Shown: positions 1-8,255 of the stretch, one piece after another
Layout of the letters: each line of letters starts with the position of its first letter
Position numbering within the stretch: position 1 is the stretch's first letter
Source of the DNA: Tenderia sp965602225
Lineage (GTDB): Bacteria; Pseudomonadota; Gammaproteobacteria; Tenderiales; Tenderiaceae
Reading direction: 5' to 3'
Length of the DNA: 35,409 nucleotides
Assembly (NCBI GenBank): GCA_965602225.1
Contig: CBFCYE010000027.1
Location: 1-35,409, forward strand
Position numbers and translations under genes: made by a program
The notes under the pieces: model-generated
The model's database searches: none
Told to the model about the DNA's origin: nothing
Seen by the model: only the letters and a program-made list of their open reading frames with translations

Positions 1-175
1 GTCGTCTACGATTGTCACTGCCGAGCTTAATGATTCGGTTGGTGATGCGATCAGCGCGTTGGAATCCCTGGGTTATAAACCAAGTGAGGCCAGCCGCATG
101 GCGCGGGCAGTTAAGGGCGACGATTTGACTAGCGAAGATATCATCCGTCAGGCCTTAAAAGGCGCGGCGGCTTAG
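1..175 (+). CDS. ruvA: Holliday junction branch migration protein RuvA, C-terminal fragment
   Basis: Reading codons from base 2 to the TAG at 173-175 gives 57 residues ending LKGAAA. The pattern includes ALESLGYKPSEASRMARAV and a short acidic helix (TSEDIIRQALKG), which is RuvA domain III, the flexible C-terminal domain that contacts RuvB. RuvA binds the Holliday junction as a tetramer and loads the RuvB motor. The start and domains I-II lie left of the window. ruvB starts 21 bases after the stop, so the two are almost certainly co-transcribed, as is usual. The identification rests on both the domain III pattern and the neighbour. Confidence 0.93.
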   Translation, partial: SSTIVTAELNDSVGDAISALESLGYKPSEASRMARAVKGDDLTSEDIIRQALKGAAA

Positions 176-196
176 GCCAGAGAGTAGTGTAGAGCG

Positions 197-1249
197 ATGA
201 TTGAAACCGACCGACTGATTAGTGCCGCCATCCCCTCGAAAGCGGAGGAGGCCATTGATCGTGCCATCCGACCGAAAAAGCTGGCCGACTACGTTGGCCA
301 GCCGGCTGTCTGTGAGCAGATGGAGGTCTTTATCGAGGCGGCCAAGAAGCGTGGCGAGGCGCTTGATCACACCCTGATCTTTGGCCCACCGGGTTTGGGT
401 AAAACCACGCTGGCCCATATCATCGCCAACGAGATGGGGGTGGCGATGAAACACACCTCTGGCCCGGTGCTGGAACGTCCCGGTGATCTGGCAGCGTTGC
501 TGACCAATCTGGAACCGCACGATGTGTTGTTCGTCGATGAAATCCATCGGCTTAGTCCTGTGGTGGAGGAGGTGCTTTATCCGGCCATGGAAGATTATCA
601 GCTCGATATTATGATTGGCGAAGGCCCCGCAGCACGCTCGATCAAACTGGATTTACCGCCCTTTACCCTGGTGGGGGCAACCACTCGCGCTGGCTCGCTG
701 ACTTCGCCCTTGCGTGATCGCTTTGGCATTGTGCAGCGGCTGGAGTTTTATAACACCGTCGATCTGACTTCCATCGTCACCCGTTCTTGCCAGATTCTGA
801 ATGTTGAAATTGAGGTTGATGGCGCCAGGGAGATTGCCCGCCGTTCGCGTGGCACACCGCGTATCGCCAATCGCCTGTTACGACGGGTGCGTGACTTTGC
901 CGAGGTTAAGGCCGATGGTCGCATAACTGTCGAGGTGGCTGCCGGCGCGCTGGATCTATTGGATGTCGATGGTCACGGTTTTGATGTTATGGATAGAAAA
1001 CTATTGCTGGCCATTTTGCAGAAATTTGATGGCGGCCCGGTCGGCGTTGACAGTCTGGCGGCAGCGATTGGTGAGGAGCGCGGCACCATTGAAGATGTGC
1101 TCGAACCGTATTTGATCCAACAGGGTTTTATGATGCGGACCCTGCGTGGCCGGGTGGTGACGCGTCAGGCCTATGAGCATTTTGGCCTGGCAGCACCTGT
1201 GGCGGCGGATCAGGATCATCAGGATGCGATTGATCAATTAGACGAATAA
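197..1249 (+). CDS. ruvB: Holliday junction branch migration ATPase RuvB
   Basis: RuvB is the hexameric AAA+ motor that drives branch migration with RuvA before RuvC resolves the junction. The 350-residue product has the family's usual length. Visible motifs are Walker A GPPGLGKT (63-70), Walker B DEIH (114-117), the sensor I/RuvB signature GATTRAG (160-166) and DRFG (174-177) in the arginine-finger region. A winged-helix DNA-binding domain follows after about residue 260, with EERGTIEDVLEPYLIQQGF. The ATG at 197 comes just after ruvA. No frameshift or missing residue was seen. Confidence 0.98.
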   Translation: MIETDRLISAAIPSKAEEAIDRAIRPKKLADYVGQPAVCEQMEVFIEAAKKRGEALDHTLIFGPPGLGKTTLAHIIANEMGVAMKHTSGPVLERPGDLAALLTNLEPHDVLFVDEIHRLSPVVEEVLYPAMEDYQLDIMIGEGPAARSIKLDLPPFTLVGATTRAGSLTSPLRDRFGIVQRLEFYNTVDLTSIVTRSCQILNVEIEVDGAREIARRSRGTPRIANRLLRRVRDFAEVKADGRITVEVAAGALDLLDVDGHGFDVMDRKLLLAILQKFDGGPVGVDSLAAAIGEERGTIEDVLEPYLIQQGFMMRTLRGRVVTRQAYEHFGLAAPVAADQDHQDAIDQLDE

Positions 1250-1294
1250 TTCACATGGATTTTTGGAAGCACCCATAAATGGGGTGGCTTGTAT

Positions 1295-1300
1295 TACAAT
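1295..1300 (+). promoter_or_regulatory. Possible -10 box of the ybgC-tol operon promoter
   Basis: The 115-base gap between ruvB and ybgC contains TACAAT at 1295-1300, a good sigma-70 -10 match. I see no convincing -35 at 16-18 bases. It is the best candidate for the operon promoter but could be chance. Confidence 0.25.
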
Positions 1301-1364
1301 AGCTGCAACTTTTTGGGGCTAAAGGCAGTCTCTTAACCGAACTGCAATGTAATTGAAATAGAGT

Positions 1365-1769
1365 ATGGAAACGTTTCACTGGCCCGTCAGGGTCTATTAC
1401 GAAGACACGGATAGTGGTGGGGTGGTCTACTACGCCAACTATCTGCGCTTTATGGAGCGTGCCCGTACCGAGTGGTTGCGTAGCCTAGGTGTGGAACAGG
1501 ATAGGCTGATTGAGCAACAAGGTGTGTTGTTTGCTGTCCGTCATGTGGATGTGAATTATCTCAAACCCGCCCGGTTTAACGATCAACTTGAAGTCACCTC
1601 AAGGCTGATTGAGCGTGGTCGAGCCAGTTTGAACTTTGAACAAACAATAACGCGAATGGATGCAGAGACGAAAACTGAGTTATGTCGTGGCCAGGTGAAG
1701 ATTGCCTGTCTGGGTGCTGAATCTTTTCGTCCTCGTCCGTTGCCTGAATTTTTAAGAACCAAATTTTAA
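1365..1769 (+). CDS. ybgC: Tol-Pal-associated acyl-CoA thioesterase YbgC
   Basis: This is a 134-residue hot-dog-fold acyl-CoA thioesterase of the 4-hydroxybenzoyl-CoA thioesterase type. The N-terminus carries the family signature YYEDTDSGGVVYYANYL (residues 11-27), which contains the catalytic aspartate of the DTD motif, followed by the conserved FMERARTEWLR helix. YbgC homologues hydrolyse acyl-CoAs and have been linked to phospholipid metabolism and acyl carrier protein. It is the first gene of the tol-pal operon, 15 bases ahead of tolQ, which is the classic gammaproteobacterial arrangement. The physiological substrate cannot be read from sequence. Confidence 0.95.
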   Translation: METFHWPVRVYYEDTDSGGVVYYANYLRFMERARTEWLRSLGVEQDRLIEQQGVLFAVRHVDVNYLKPARFNDQLEVTSRLIERGRASLNFEQTITRMDAETKTELCRGQVKIACLGAESFRPRPLPEFLRTKF

Positions 1770-1784
1770 GAATGGAGAAAGCTA

Positions 1785-2474
1785 GTGGCTACTGATATGT
1801 CGATAGTGAGTTTGATCACTGGTGCCAGTGTGCTGGTGCAGTTGGTGCTGGTGCTGTTGCTGGTAGTGTCGGTGATGGCCTGGACCATCATCTTTAGTAA
1901 GTCGAAGGCCTTGAAACAGGCGCGTGAGGATATGACTTCATTTGAGGACCGCTTTTGGTCTGGTGGTGATCTGGCCCGTTTGTATGATCAAGCCAACTCG
2001 AATTCCGAGTCGCGCGGCCTGGAGCGTATCTTTAAGGCCGGTTTTAAGGAATTCATCAAGCTGCGTCAACAGGGCGAGCCTGAACCAATGGCGGTGGTTG
2101 AAGGGGCGCAACGGGCGATGCGGGTCAAGCTCAACCGTGAAGCAGATGGCCTGGAAATAAGTCTTGGTTTCCTCGCCACGGTGGGTTCTACCAGTCCTTA
2201 TATCGGCCTGTTCGGTACGGTATGGGGCATCATGAATTCATTTCGTGCCCTGGGTAATGTGCAGCAGGCGACACTGGCGATGGTTGCGCCCGGTATTGCC
2301 GAGGCTCTGATTGCTACGGCCATGGGTCTGTTTGCGGCGATTCCGGCCGTCATTGCCTATAATCGTTTTCGTACCGATGTTGAACGCCTGATCAGCCACT
2401 ACGACAATTTTGTCGATGAGTTTACCTCCATCCTGCAGCGTCAGGCCCACACTCCAGTAACTGAGAAGGGCTAG
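1785..2474 (+). CDS. tolQ: Tol-Pal system proton-channel subunit TolQ
   Basis: TolQ (229 residues) is an inner-membrane protein of the MotA/TolQ/ExbB family and forms with TolR the proton-driven motor that energises TolA. Three membrane segments are visible: about residues 8-33, and a C-terminal pair containing FLATVGSTSPYIGLFGTVWGI and EALIATAMGLFAAIPAVIAY, the conserved family core with its pore-lining small and hydroxyl residues. I chose the GTG at 1785 because GGAG (1774-1777) is 7 bases upstream. The in-frame ATG at 1797 is the alternative. tolR follows after 2 bases. Confidence 0.97.
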   Translation: MATDMSIVSLITGASVLVQLVLVLLLVVSVMAWTIIFSKSKALKQAREDMTSFEDRFWSGGDLARLYDQANSNSESRGLERIFKAGFKEFIKLRQQGEPEPMAVVEGAQRAMRVKLNREADGLEISLGFLATVGSTSPYIGLFGTVWGIMNSFRALGNVQQATLAMVAPGIAEALIATAMGLFAAIPAVIAYNRFRTDVERLISHYDNFVDEFTSILQRQAHTPVTEKG

Positions 2475-2476
2475 TC

Positions 2477-2917
2477 ATGGCGCAGCAACGTCAACGTCAA
2501 CGTCGTGCCCCGATGGCCGAGATTAATGTTGTTCCTTATATCGATGTGATGCTGGTGTTGTTGGTGATCTTTATGATTACCGCGCCGCTGCTGTCGCAAG
2601 GGGTAAAGGTCGACCTGCCCGAGGCCAGTGCCAAACCGCTGGACAAGGATAGTAAGGAACCGATTGTGCTGACTGTGGATACCAAGGGTAACTACTATCT
2701 CAATGTTGGTGGCGATGAGAAAAAGGCCGTTGAGGCGGATGAGATTATTCGTCGTGTCGCAATTGTGCTGGATCGTACCCCAGATACACCTGTGGTAGTG
2801 GGCGCGGACAGAAACGTCAACTACGGTGCTGTGGTTAAGGCGATGGTGTTGTTGCAGCAGGCAGGTGCGCCGAGTGTGGGTCTGAAAACTGATCCATCCG
2901 AGCTTGATCGTAAGTAA
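2477..2917 (+). CDS. tolR: Tol-Pal system protein TolR
   Basis: TolR (146 residues) belongs to the ExbD/TolR family and anchors in the inner membrane with a periplasmic dimerisation domain. The N-terminal segment INVVPYIDVMLVLLVIFMIT contains the essential membrane aspartate of the proton path (Asp23). The periplasmic part (about 45-146) ends with GADRNVNYGAVVKAMVLLQQAGAPSVGLKT, typical of the family. The ATG lies 2 bases after the tolQ stop, so translation is probably coupled. Confidence 0.97.
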   Translation: MAQQRQRQRRAPMAEINVVPYIDVMLVLLVIFMITAPLLSQGVKVDLPEASAKPLDKDSKEPIVLTVDTKGNYYLNVGGDEKKAVEADEIIRRVAIVLDRTPDTPVVVGADRNVNYGAVVKAMVLLQQAGAPSVGLKTDPSELDRK

Positions 2918-2941
2918 GCAGTTGTCGTTGCTGAATCAAAT

Positions 2942-3823
2942 ATGCTGAATATCCTGCGTAATAATCCCCTGGCTTTTGCCTTTGCCTTAGTGGTTCACCT
3001 GCTAATGATTGCTGCGTTGTCGTTTAATGTCGACTGGAACTCGAAGCATAAGCTGTCTGGGCCTCAAGTGAATGTGATCCAGGCGGTGATGATCGATGAG
3101 TCAAAGATCAAAGCCGAACAACGTAAGAAAAAGTTGCAGCAGGATAAAAAGCGTAAGGCCGAACAGGACAAAAAACGCAAAAAAGCCGATGCCGAGAAAA
3201 AACGTAAACAGGCTGAGCTGAAAAAGAAAAAAGTCGCTGAGAAGAAGCGCAAATCCGAGCAGGAAAAGAAGCGTAAGGCCGAGGAGAAACGTAAGAAAAC
3301 CGAGGCTGATAAGAAACGTAAACAGGCTGAGTTGAAAAAGAAACAGGAAGTTGAGAAGAAGCGTCTGGCCGAGCTGGAGAAGAAACGCAAGGTTGAGACT
3401 GAGCGTCTGCAAAAGTTGGAAGAGCAACGTAAGGCCGATGAGCAGCGTCGGGCGGAAGAGGAAATGATTCGCCAGCAGCAGATGGCTGAGGAACAGGCGG
3501 CTATGAATGCTGTCAGACAACGTGCCTTGATGGATGAACAAAGCAGGATCATAGCCAAAATTAAGCAGCGTGTTTCGAGTAAGTGGGCGCGACCATCAGG
3601 CTGGCGTGCCGGGACTTCTTGCGTGGTTCAGATTACTCTGGTGCCAGGTGTTGGCACGGCTCAGGTGATTAATGTTCGCATAGTAAAAAGTTGTGGTAAT
3701 CCACTATTTGATCGTTCAGTTGAGAATGCGGTCTACAGTTCATCTCCATTGCCGTTTCCAAAATCACCTGAGCTGATGGACGAATTCCGTAATTTAAACT
3801 TAAATTTTGATCCTGAGGATTAG
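2942..3823 (+). CDS. tolA: Tol-Pal system protein TolA
   Basis: TolA (293 residues) spans the periplasm between the TolQR motor and Pal/TolB at the outer membrane. Domain I is a single N-terminal membrane helix (about residues 9-30) with the conserved His19 used for TolQR coupling. Domain II (about 55-195) is a long charged helix built from KKKRKQAE-type repeats, almost entirely Lys, Arg, Glu, Ala and Gln. Domain III (about 200-293) has the globular fold with two cysteines (TSCVVQI and KSCGNP) that form the usual disulfide. The repetitive codons create long antisense open frames that are artefacts. The start is 24 bases after tolR. Confidence 0.96.
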   Translation: MLNILRNNPLAFAFALVVHLLMIAALSFNVDWNSKHKLSGPQVNVIQAVMIDESKIKAEQRKKKLQQDKKRKAEQDKKRKKADAEKKRKQAELKKKKVAEKKRKSEQEKKRKAEEKRKKTEADKKRKQAELKKKQEVEKKRLAELEKKRKVETERLQKLEEQRKADEQRRAEEEMIRQQQMAEEQAAMNAVRQRALMDEQSRIIAKIKQRVSSKWARPSGWRAGTSCVVQITLVPGVGTAQVINVRIVKSCGNPLFDRSVENAVYSSSPLPFPKSPELMDEFRNLNLNFDPED

Positions 3824-3825
3824 TC

Positions 3826-5148
3826 TTGAAATTTTTTGCCCAATTAGTTCGAGTTTTTTGCATCAGTTTGCTGCTTAGTGGCACGGCCAGGGCAGGCCTG
3901 ACGATTGATATTACCCAGGGTGTTGATGGTGCCCTGCCAATTGCTGTGGTTCCATTTGGCTGGCAGGGCCCGGCCATGAATCCACCCCAAGACATTGCCG
4001 AGATCATTAGTGGCGATCTGCGTCGCAGTGGTATGTTTGCGCCATTATCGAGAACCGATATGTTGTCTCGACCACAGGATGGTTCGCAGATCAATTATCG
4101 CGACTGGCGTTTGCTAGGTATTTCCAGTCTGGTGATTGGGCGGATGACGGCGGTTGGTGATTTGTACAAAATTCAGTTTCAGTTATTTGATGTCAATCGT
4201 GAAGCGCAGCTGGTTGGTTATAGTTTTTCTGTGGCAGAAAAAGAGTTGCGCCGCATTGCCCATCAGATCAGCGATATCATTTTTGAGACCCTGACCGGTG
4301 ACAAGGGGGCCTTCAATACCCGGATGGCCTATATCACCTCCAAGGTGTGGCGTACCAATAATGTCCGCTATTACGCCCTGCATGTCGCTGATGTTGATGG
4401 CCATAACCCGCAGCTGGTGATTCGTTCCCGTCACCCGATCATGTCACCTTCATGGTCGCCGGATGGTCGCAAACTGGCTTATGTTTCATTTGAAAATCGC
4501 CGGTCGATGATTTTTATGCAGGATATTTTTACTGCCGAACGTCGTAAAGTGGCCGCTTTTAAGGGGATTAATGGTGCGCCGGCCTGGTCACCTGATGGCA
4601 CTCGCTTGGCGATGTCTCTGTCGAAAGATGGTAATTCAGAGTTGTATGTGATGCATGTGGCCAGTGGTAAGTTGCAACGTTTGACTAATCACCGGGCCAT
4701 AGATACTGAGCCAAGCTGGTCGCCGGATGGTCAAAATATAGCCTTTACTTCCGATCGTGGTGGCAAACCACAGATTTATCAGGTTTCGTCTTATGGCGGT
4801 AAACCTAAACGTTTGACCTTTGAGGGTCGTTACAATGCCAAGCCAACTTATTCGCCGGATGGTAAGCGAATTGCGATGGTTAGTGGTCGAAACGGTAAGT
4901 TTCATATCGCTGTACTTGAATTAGACAGCGGTTTCATGCAAATTCTAACCAAAAGTCGACTAGATGAGTCGCCTAGCTTTGCGCCCAATGGTAGTATGAT
5001 CATCTACGCGACTGAGTATTTAAACAGAGGGGTGCTGGCGGCGGTTTCGGTGGATGGCCGTGTACAGCAACGTATCGCCCTTGATGAAGATGGTGATGCG
5101 CGTGAACCCGCTTGGGGACCGTTTTTAACTATAAATAATAAGGAGTAA
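3826..5148 (+). CDS. tolB: Tol-Pal periplasmic beta-propeller protein TolB
   Basis: TolB (440 residues) is the periplasmic partner of Pal and of TolA. The start is TTG at 3826, supported by GAGG at 3815-3818 and a Sec signal peptide that begins immediately (MKFFAQLVRVF..., cleavage likely after TARA near residue 23). The N-terminal domain (about 24-165) is followed by a six-bladed propeller with recurring WSPDG/YSPDG turns (SWSPDGRKLAYVS, AWSPDGTRLAMS, SWSPDGQNIAFTS, YSPDGKRIAMVS, FAPNGSMIIYAT). The gap after tolA is 2 bases and pal follows after 3. Confidence 0.97.
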   Translation: MKFFAQLVRVFCISLLLSGTARAGLTIDITQGVDGALPIAVVPFGWQGPAMNPPQDIAEIISGDLRRSGMFAPLSRTDMLSRPQDGSQINYRDWRLLGISSLVIGRMTAVGDLYKIQFQLFDVNREAQLVGYSFSVAEKELRRIAHQISDIIFETLTGDKGAFNTRMAYITSKVWRTNNVRYYALHVADVDGHNPQLVIRSRHPIMSPSWSPDGRKLAYVSFENRRSMIFMQDIFTAERRKVAAFKGINGAPAWSPDGTRLAMSLSKDGNSELYVMHVASGKLQRLTNHRAIDTEPSWSPDGQNIAFTSDRGGKPQIYQVSSYGGKPKRLTFEGRYNAKPTYSPDGKRIAMVSGRNGKFHIAVLELDSGFMQILTKSRLDESPSFAPNGSMIIYATEYLNRGVLAAVSVDGRVQQRIALDEDGDAREPAWGPFLTINNKE

Positions 5149-5151
5149 GCA

Positions 5152-5706
5152 ATGAATGCTTTGACTAGGACCTTGGCGGTTTTGTTGCCAGTAGCGATGT
5201 TATGGGGTTGTTCAACCACGCCAAGTTCTACCGATGGTGGTGCAGCAGCAGGTGGTGATGCAGCTATGACCACTGATGGCGGAATGGGAAGTACCGGCAT
5301 GGGTAGTGGTGTTGAAGTTGGTGGTGTTGATGCTAACGGCGCATTTGTTGGCGATCCACTGCAGGATCCTAACAGTATGCTGGCCAAGCGCACTGTTTAT
5401 TTCGATTTTGATAGGAGTGATATCAGCTCTGATGCGCGTAAAATCATTGAGGCACACGCTCGTTATTTGAGTGCTAATCCTTCTGTGCGCATCGTTGTTG
5501 AAGGTCACTGTGATGAGCGCGGTACTCGTGAATATAATCTGAGTTTGGGTGAGCGTCGTGCCAAGGCTGTTCAGCAAGTAGTGTCGCTGCTGGGTGTGTC
5601 AAGTTCACAGGTTGAAGTGGTTAGCTACGGCGAAGAACGTCCAGCAGCCATGGGTCATGATGAAGATGCGTGGGCTATGAATCGCCGTGTTGAGTTCCTT
5701 TACTAG
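5152..5706 (+). CDS. pal: Peptidoglycan-associated outer-membrane lipoprotein Pal
   Basis: Pal (184 residues) anchors the outer membrane to peptidoglycan and binds TolB. A type II signal peptide with lipobox LWGC places the lipidated cysteine at residue 20. A Gly/Ala/Thr-rich linker (about 21-75) leads into an OmpA-like domain with TVYFDFDRSDIS, the diaminopimelate-binding segment VVEGHCDERGTREYNLSLGERRA, and the end MNRRVEFLY. The ribosome-binding site AGGAG (5141-5145) overlaps the end of tolB. The linker is longer and richer in Gly/Met than in Escherichia coli Pal. Confidence 0.97.
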   Translation: MNALTRTLAVLLPVAMLWGCSTTPSSTDGGAAAGGDAAMTTDGGMGSTGMGSGVEVGGVDANGAFVGDPLQDPNSMLAKRTVYFDFDRSDISSDARKIIEAHARYLSANPSVRIVVEGHCDERGTREYNLSLGERRAKAVQQVVSLLGVSSSQVEVVSYGEERPAAMGHDEDAWAMNRRVEFLY

Positions 5707-5715
5707 GACTGATTG

Positions 5716-6627
5716 ATGTTAAAGCGTTCCAGATGGACCTGGATGGGGGTGGCTGTTGTCGGTTTGGCAACCGCCACCCCTTTGGCTATTCAGGCACAAG
5801 AATATTTGCCGCCGGTAATTGATCGCTCCAGCGGTGTGCTGCAGTCGCGTCCTGCAGCACAGCCAGCGGAGGCGCCAAAAGCGGTGCTTTCTCTGGATGA
5901 GCGGGTTAAGCGCCTGGAGCGTCTGTTGGATAACGAAGCGCTGGTGGATATGTTGATGCGTATGGATAGCATGCAGACGGAAGCCCAGGAACGGCAGGGT
6001 GAGGTGGAAGGTCTGAATCACGCCATTGAAAGCATAAAACAGCGTCAACGTGATCTCTATCTGGACATGGATCGGCGTCTGCGTCAGTTGGAATTGTCTG
6101 CCAGTAAACCTGCGGCGGTTGTAGCACCGGCAGCCTCAACAGCAACTGGCATTGCGCCAGTGCCTGGGATGACGATGACTCCTGGGTTGCCAGCGGCTCC
6201 GGTTGCCATAATAACGCCTGTGCCAGTAGCCGCTGATCCAGCAGCAGAGCGCGATACTTATCAAGCTGCTTTTAATCTGCTTAAGCAAGGTCAATATGAT
6301 CAAGCTATTAGTGCATTTCAGTCGTTTTTGGCTAGCTATCCCAAGGGCAATTTTACGGGTAACGCCCAATATTGGTTGGGTGAAGCTAATTACGTTACGC
6401 GTCGTTTTGATGTGGCCGAACGGGAGTTTCGCAAGGTTCTGGAGCAGCATCCAGATAGCAGTAAGTCGGCCGATGCGATGTTGAAGCTGGGTTACACTTA
6501 TTACGAGTTGAGCAATTGGGAATCAGCGCGTAAGACGCTTGAAAGTGCGATTACGCGCTTCCCCAATACCACTGTCGGACGTTTGGCGGAAAATCGCCTG
6601 CAGAAGATGCGCTTAGAAGGTCGATAG
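5716..6627 (+). CDS. cpoB: Cell division coordinator CpoB (YbgF)
   Basis: CpoB (303 residues) is a periplasmic TolA-binding protein that coordinates Tol-Pal constriction with peptidoglycan synthesis. It has a signal peptide (cleavage likely at AIQA, about residue 27) and a coiled-coil trimerisation segment (about 50-120, LDERVKRLERLLDNEAL and the following helix). An Ala/Pro-rich linker and three tetratricopeptide repeats follow (about 180-300), including YQAAFNLLKQGQYDQAISAF, AQYWLGEANYVTRRFDVAEREF and AMLKLGYTYYELSNW. I prefer the ATG at 5716, 7 bases after AGGA, over the TTG directly before it. Confidence 0.95.
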   Translation: MLKRSRWTWMGVAVVGLATATPLAIQAQEYLPPVIDRSSGVLQSRPAAQPAEAPKAVLSLDERVKRLERLLDNEALVDMLMRMDSMQTEAQERQGEVEGLNHAIESIKQRQRDLYLDMDRRLRQLELSASKPAAVVAPAASTATGIAPVPGMTMTPGLPAAPVAIITPVPVAADPAAERDTYQAAFNLLKQGQYDQAISAFQSFLASYPKGNFTGNAQYWLGEANYVTRRFDVAEREFRKVLEQHPDSSKSADAMLKLGYTYYELSNWESARKTLESAITRFPNTTVGRLAENRLQKMRLEGR

Positions 6628-6642
6628 TTTTAGGTTCGAGTA

Positions 6643-7314
6643 GTGACTAAATTAGAATCCGCCTCATCGCAGCAGGCCAAGCTGCGAATTACAGAAATCT
6701 TTTTTTCCCTCCAGGGTGAAGCGCGAACCATCGGTTTTCCGACGGTGTTTGTGCGCCTGACCGGTTGTCCACTGCGTTGTAGTTATTGCGATACAACCTA
6801 CGCCTACCAGGGTGGTGAGTGGCAGACGATCGATGAGATTCTCGAACAGGTGGGGCAATACGAAACCCGCTATGTTTGCGTGACTGGTGGCGAGCCATTG
6901 GCTCAGGCGGATTGTCTGCCCTTGTTATCTCGCTTATGTGATGCGGGCTATAACGTTTCGCTGGAGACCAGTGGTGCGCTTGATGTTAGTCAGGTTGATG
7001 CCAGGGTTTCTAAAGTGATGGATCTGAAGACGCCAGCTTCTGCTGAGCAGCGCCATAATCGACTGGAAAATTTGGAATACATGGGCGCGAATGATCAGCT
7101 CAAATTCGTTATTTGTGATCGCAATGATTACATGTGGGCCCAAGAGGTGATTATCCGTTCCGAGTTGGCTGAGTGCTGTGAAATTTTGATGTCGCCTGCT
7201 TTTGGCCAGCAGAATGCAAAGCAGCTGGCTGACTGGATAATCGATGATCGTTTGCCTGTCAGGTTTCAATTACAGCTGCACAAGGTGCTTTGGGGCGATG
7301 CGCCAGGACATTAA
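6643..7314 (+). CDS. queE: 7-carboxy-7-deazaguanine synthase QueE
   Basis: QueE is the radical-SAM enzyme that converts 6-carboxy-tetrahydropterin to 7-carboxy-7-deazaguanine on the way to preQ0 and queuosine in tRNA. The product has 223 residues. Residues 42-49 are CPLRCSYC, the CX3CX2C cluster-binding motif (Cys42, Cys46, Cys49). The substrate-facing segment RITEIFFSLQGEARTIGFPTVFVRLTG precedes it, and the SAM-binding VTGGEPL follows at about 90-96. The start is GTG at 6643 with only a weak AGG upstream. Location right after cpoB and overlapping queC is a common gammaproteobacterial order. Confidence 0.96.
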   Translation: MTKLESASSQQAKLRITEIFFSLQGEARTIGFPTVFVRLTGCPLRCSYCDTTYAYQGGEWQTIDEILEQVGQYETRYVCVTGGEPLAQADCLPLLSRLCDAGYNVSLETSGALDVSQVDARVSKVMDLKTPASAEQRHNRLENLEYMGANDQLKFVICDRNDYMWAQEVIIRSELAECCEILMSPAFGQQNAKQLADWIIDDRLPVRFQLQLHKVLWGDAPGH

Positions 7315-7987
7315 TCGACGCCGGGCTATTGTGCTGGTGTCTGGTGGCTTGGATTCGGTCACCTGTCTGGCAATGGCCAGAAGTCAGGGCTATGAATGTT
7401 ATGCCTTGAGCTTTGATTATGGTCAGCGTCATCTGGCCGAATTAGAGGCTGCTCAAAGGGTTTCAGCGGCGTTTGCTGCCAAGGCACATAAGACCATTAA
7501 GCTGGGGCTGGGTGATATTGGTGGCTCTGCTTTGACCGATGCTGCCATTGATGTTCCCACTACACCGAGCGACGGTATTCCTGTCACCTACGTGCCGGCA
7601 CGTAACAGCGTATTTTTGTCTCTAGCGCTGGGCTGGGCTGAAGTGCTGGAAGCCTATGACATCTTTATCGGCGTTAACGCAGTGGACTATTCAGGTTATC
7701 CAGATTGTCGCCCCGAGTTCATTCGTGCCTTTGAGGTAATGGCTAACTTGGCCACCAAGGCTGGAGTGGAGGGTAAGAAATTTTCCATTCATACCCCTTT
7801 GATTGATTTGACCAAGGCTGAAATTATCCAGCAGGGAATAGCGCTAGGCATCGATTACAGTATGACGGTCTCTTGTTATTCTGCCGCTGATGATGGCCGC
7901 GCCTGTGGCAAATGTGACTCCTGTCGCCTGCGTGCGGCTGGTTTTGCCGCTGCTGGTGTTGCCGATCCAACCCGCTACGCAGCATAA
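7298..7987 (+). CDS. queC: 7-cyano-7-deazaguanine (preQ0) synthase QueC
   Basis: QueC makes preQ0 from 7-carboxy-7-deazaguanine with ATP and ammonia. With the ATG at 7298 the product is 229 residues, the usual length. The open frame extends back to 7244, but that extension has no homologous look. The PP-loop SGGLDS is at residues 15-20 and the family block SFDYGQRHLAELEAA follows. YVPARNSVFLSLALG is conserved mid-protein, and the C-terminal zinc site is visible as SCYSAADDGRACGKCDSCRLR. It overlaps the end of queE by 17 bases, so translation is probably coupled. Confidence 0.96.
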   Translation: MRQDINRRRAIVLVSGGLDSVTCLAMARSQGYECYALSFDYGQRHLAELEAAQRVSAAFAAKAHKTIKLGLGDIGGSALTDAAIDVPTTPSDGIPVTYVPARNSVFLSLALGWAEVLEAYDIFIGVNAVDYSGYPDCRPEFIRAFEVMANLATKAGVEGKKFSIHTPLIDLTKAEIIQQGIALGIDYSMTVSCYSAADDGRACGKCDSCRLRAAGFAAAGVADPTRYAA

Positions 7988-8099
7988 GTCTAACTCGGCT
8001 TTCAGGCCAACGCTCTGTTTTTCCTCCGTCTTGGGTACACTGCTGCAAAGTTGTTGAAAAACATCGTGTTTGGGGCTGGTATTGGGCAATTCTTTAGGC

Positions 8100-8105
8100 T
8101 AGAAT
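8100..8105 (+). promoter_or_regulatory. Probable -10 box of tRNA-Lys
   Basis: TAGAAT at 8100-8105 lies 12 bases before the tRNA and is followed by a short G+C-rich stretch, as at stable-RNA promoters. The hexamer 17 bases upstream (TGGTAT) is a poor -35, so only the -10 is supported. Confidence 0.4.
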
Positions 8106-8117
8106 ACGCCCTCTTTC

Positions 8118-8193
8118 GGGCCGTTAGCTCAGTTGGTAGAGCAGTGGACTTTTAATCCATTGGTCCCGCGTTCGAATCGCGGACGGCCCACCA
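8118..8193 (+). tRNA. tRNA-Lys, anticodon TTT
   Basis: This is a complete 76-base cloverleaf. The acceptor stem is GGGCCGT with ACGGCCC, the D arm contains AGCTCAGTTGGTAGAGC, and the anticodon loop is CTTTTAA with TTT at 8151-8153. The T arm is CCGCG-TTCGAAT-CGCGG. The discriminator A and an encoded CCA end at 8193. It closely resembles Escherichia coli tRNA-Lys. A strong hairpin terminator starts 7 bases later. Confidence 0.98.
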
Positions 8194-8199
8194 TATATT

Positions 8200-8235
8200 A
8201 AAAAGCCGGGTAGCTTAGTAGCTACCCGGCTTTTT
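8200..8235. terminator. Bidirectional Rho-independent terminator between tRNA-Lys and the copper genes
   Basis: Bases 8200-8214 pair perfectly with 8221-8235: a stem of AAAAA plus GCCGGGTAGC, loop TTAGTA, then a T run. T and A flanks on both sides let it act for the tRNA on the plus strand and for the convergent PCu(A)C gene on the minus strand. Confidence 0.92.
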
Positions 8236-8255
8236 GTTTTTCCAGGGCTTAGCTT

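Noticed and set aside
3064..3558. Long minus-strand frames opposite tolA, rich in Ser, Phe and Leu
   Set aside because: They are the reverse complement of the Lys/Glu/Ala repeat codons of TolA domain II and have no independent start signal or family resemblance.
6628..6642. Possible preQ1 riboswitch before queE-queC
   Set aside because: There are only 15 bases between cpoB and queE, too few for any riboswitch aptamer; the genes are read from the tol-pal transcript.
7244..7297. N-terminal extension of queC
   Set aside because: The extra 18 residues lie inside queE, do not resemble QueC, and the ATG at 7298 gives the normal family length.
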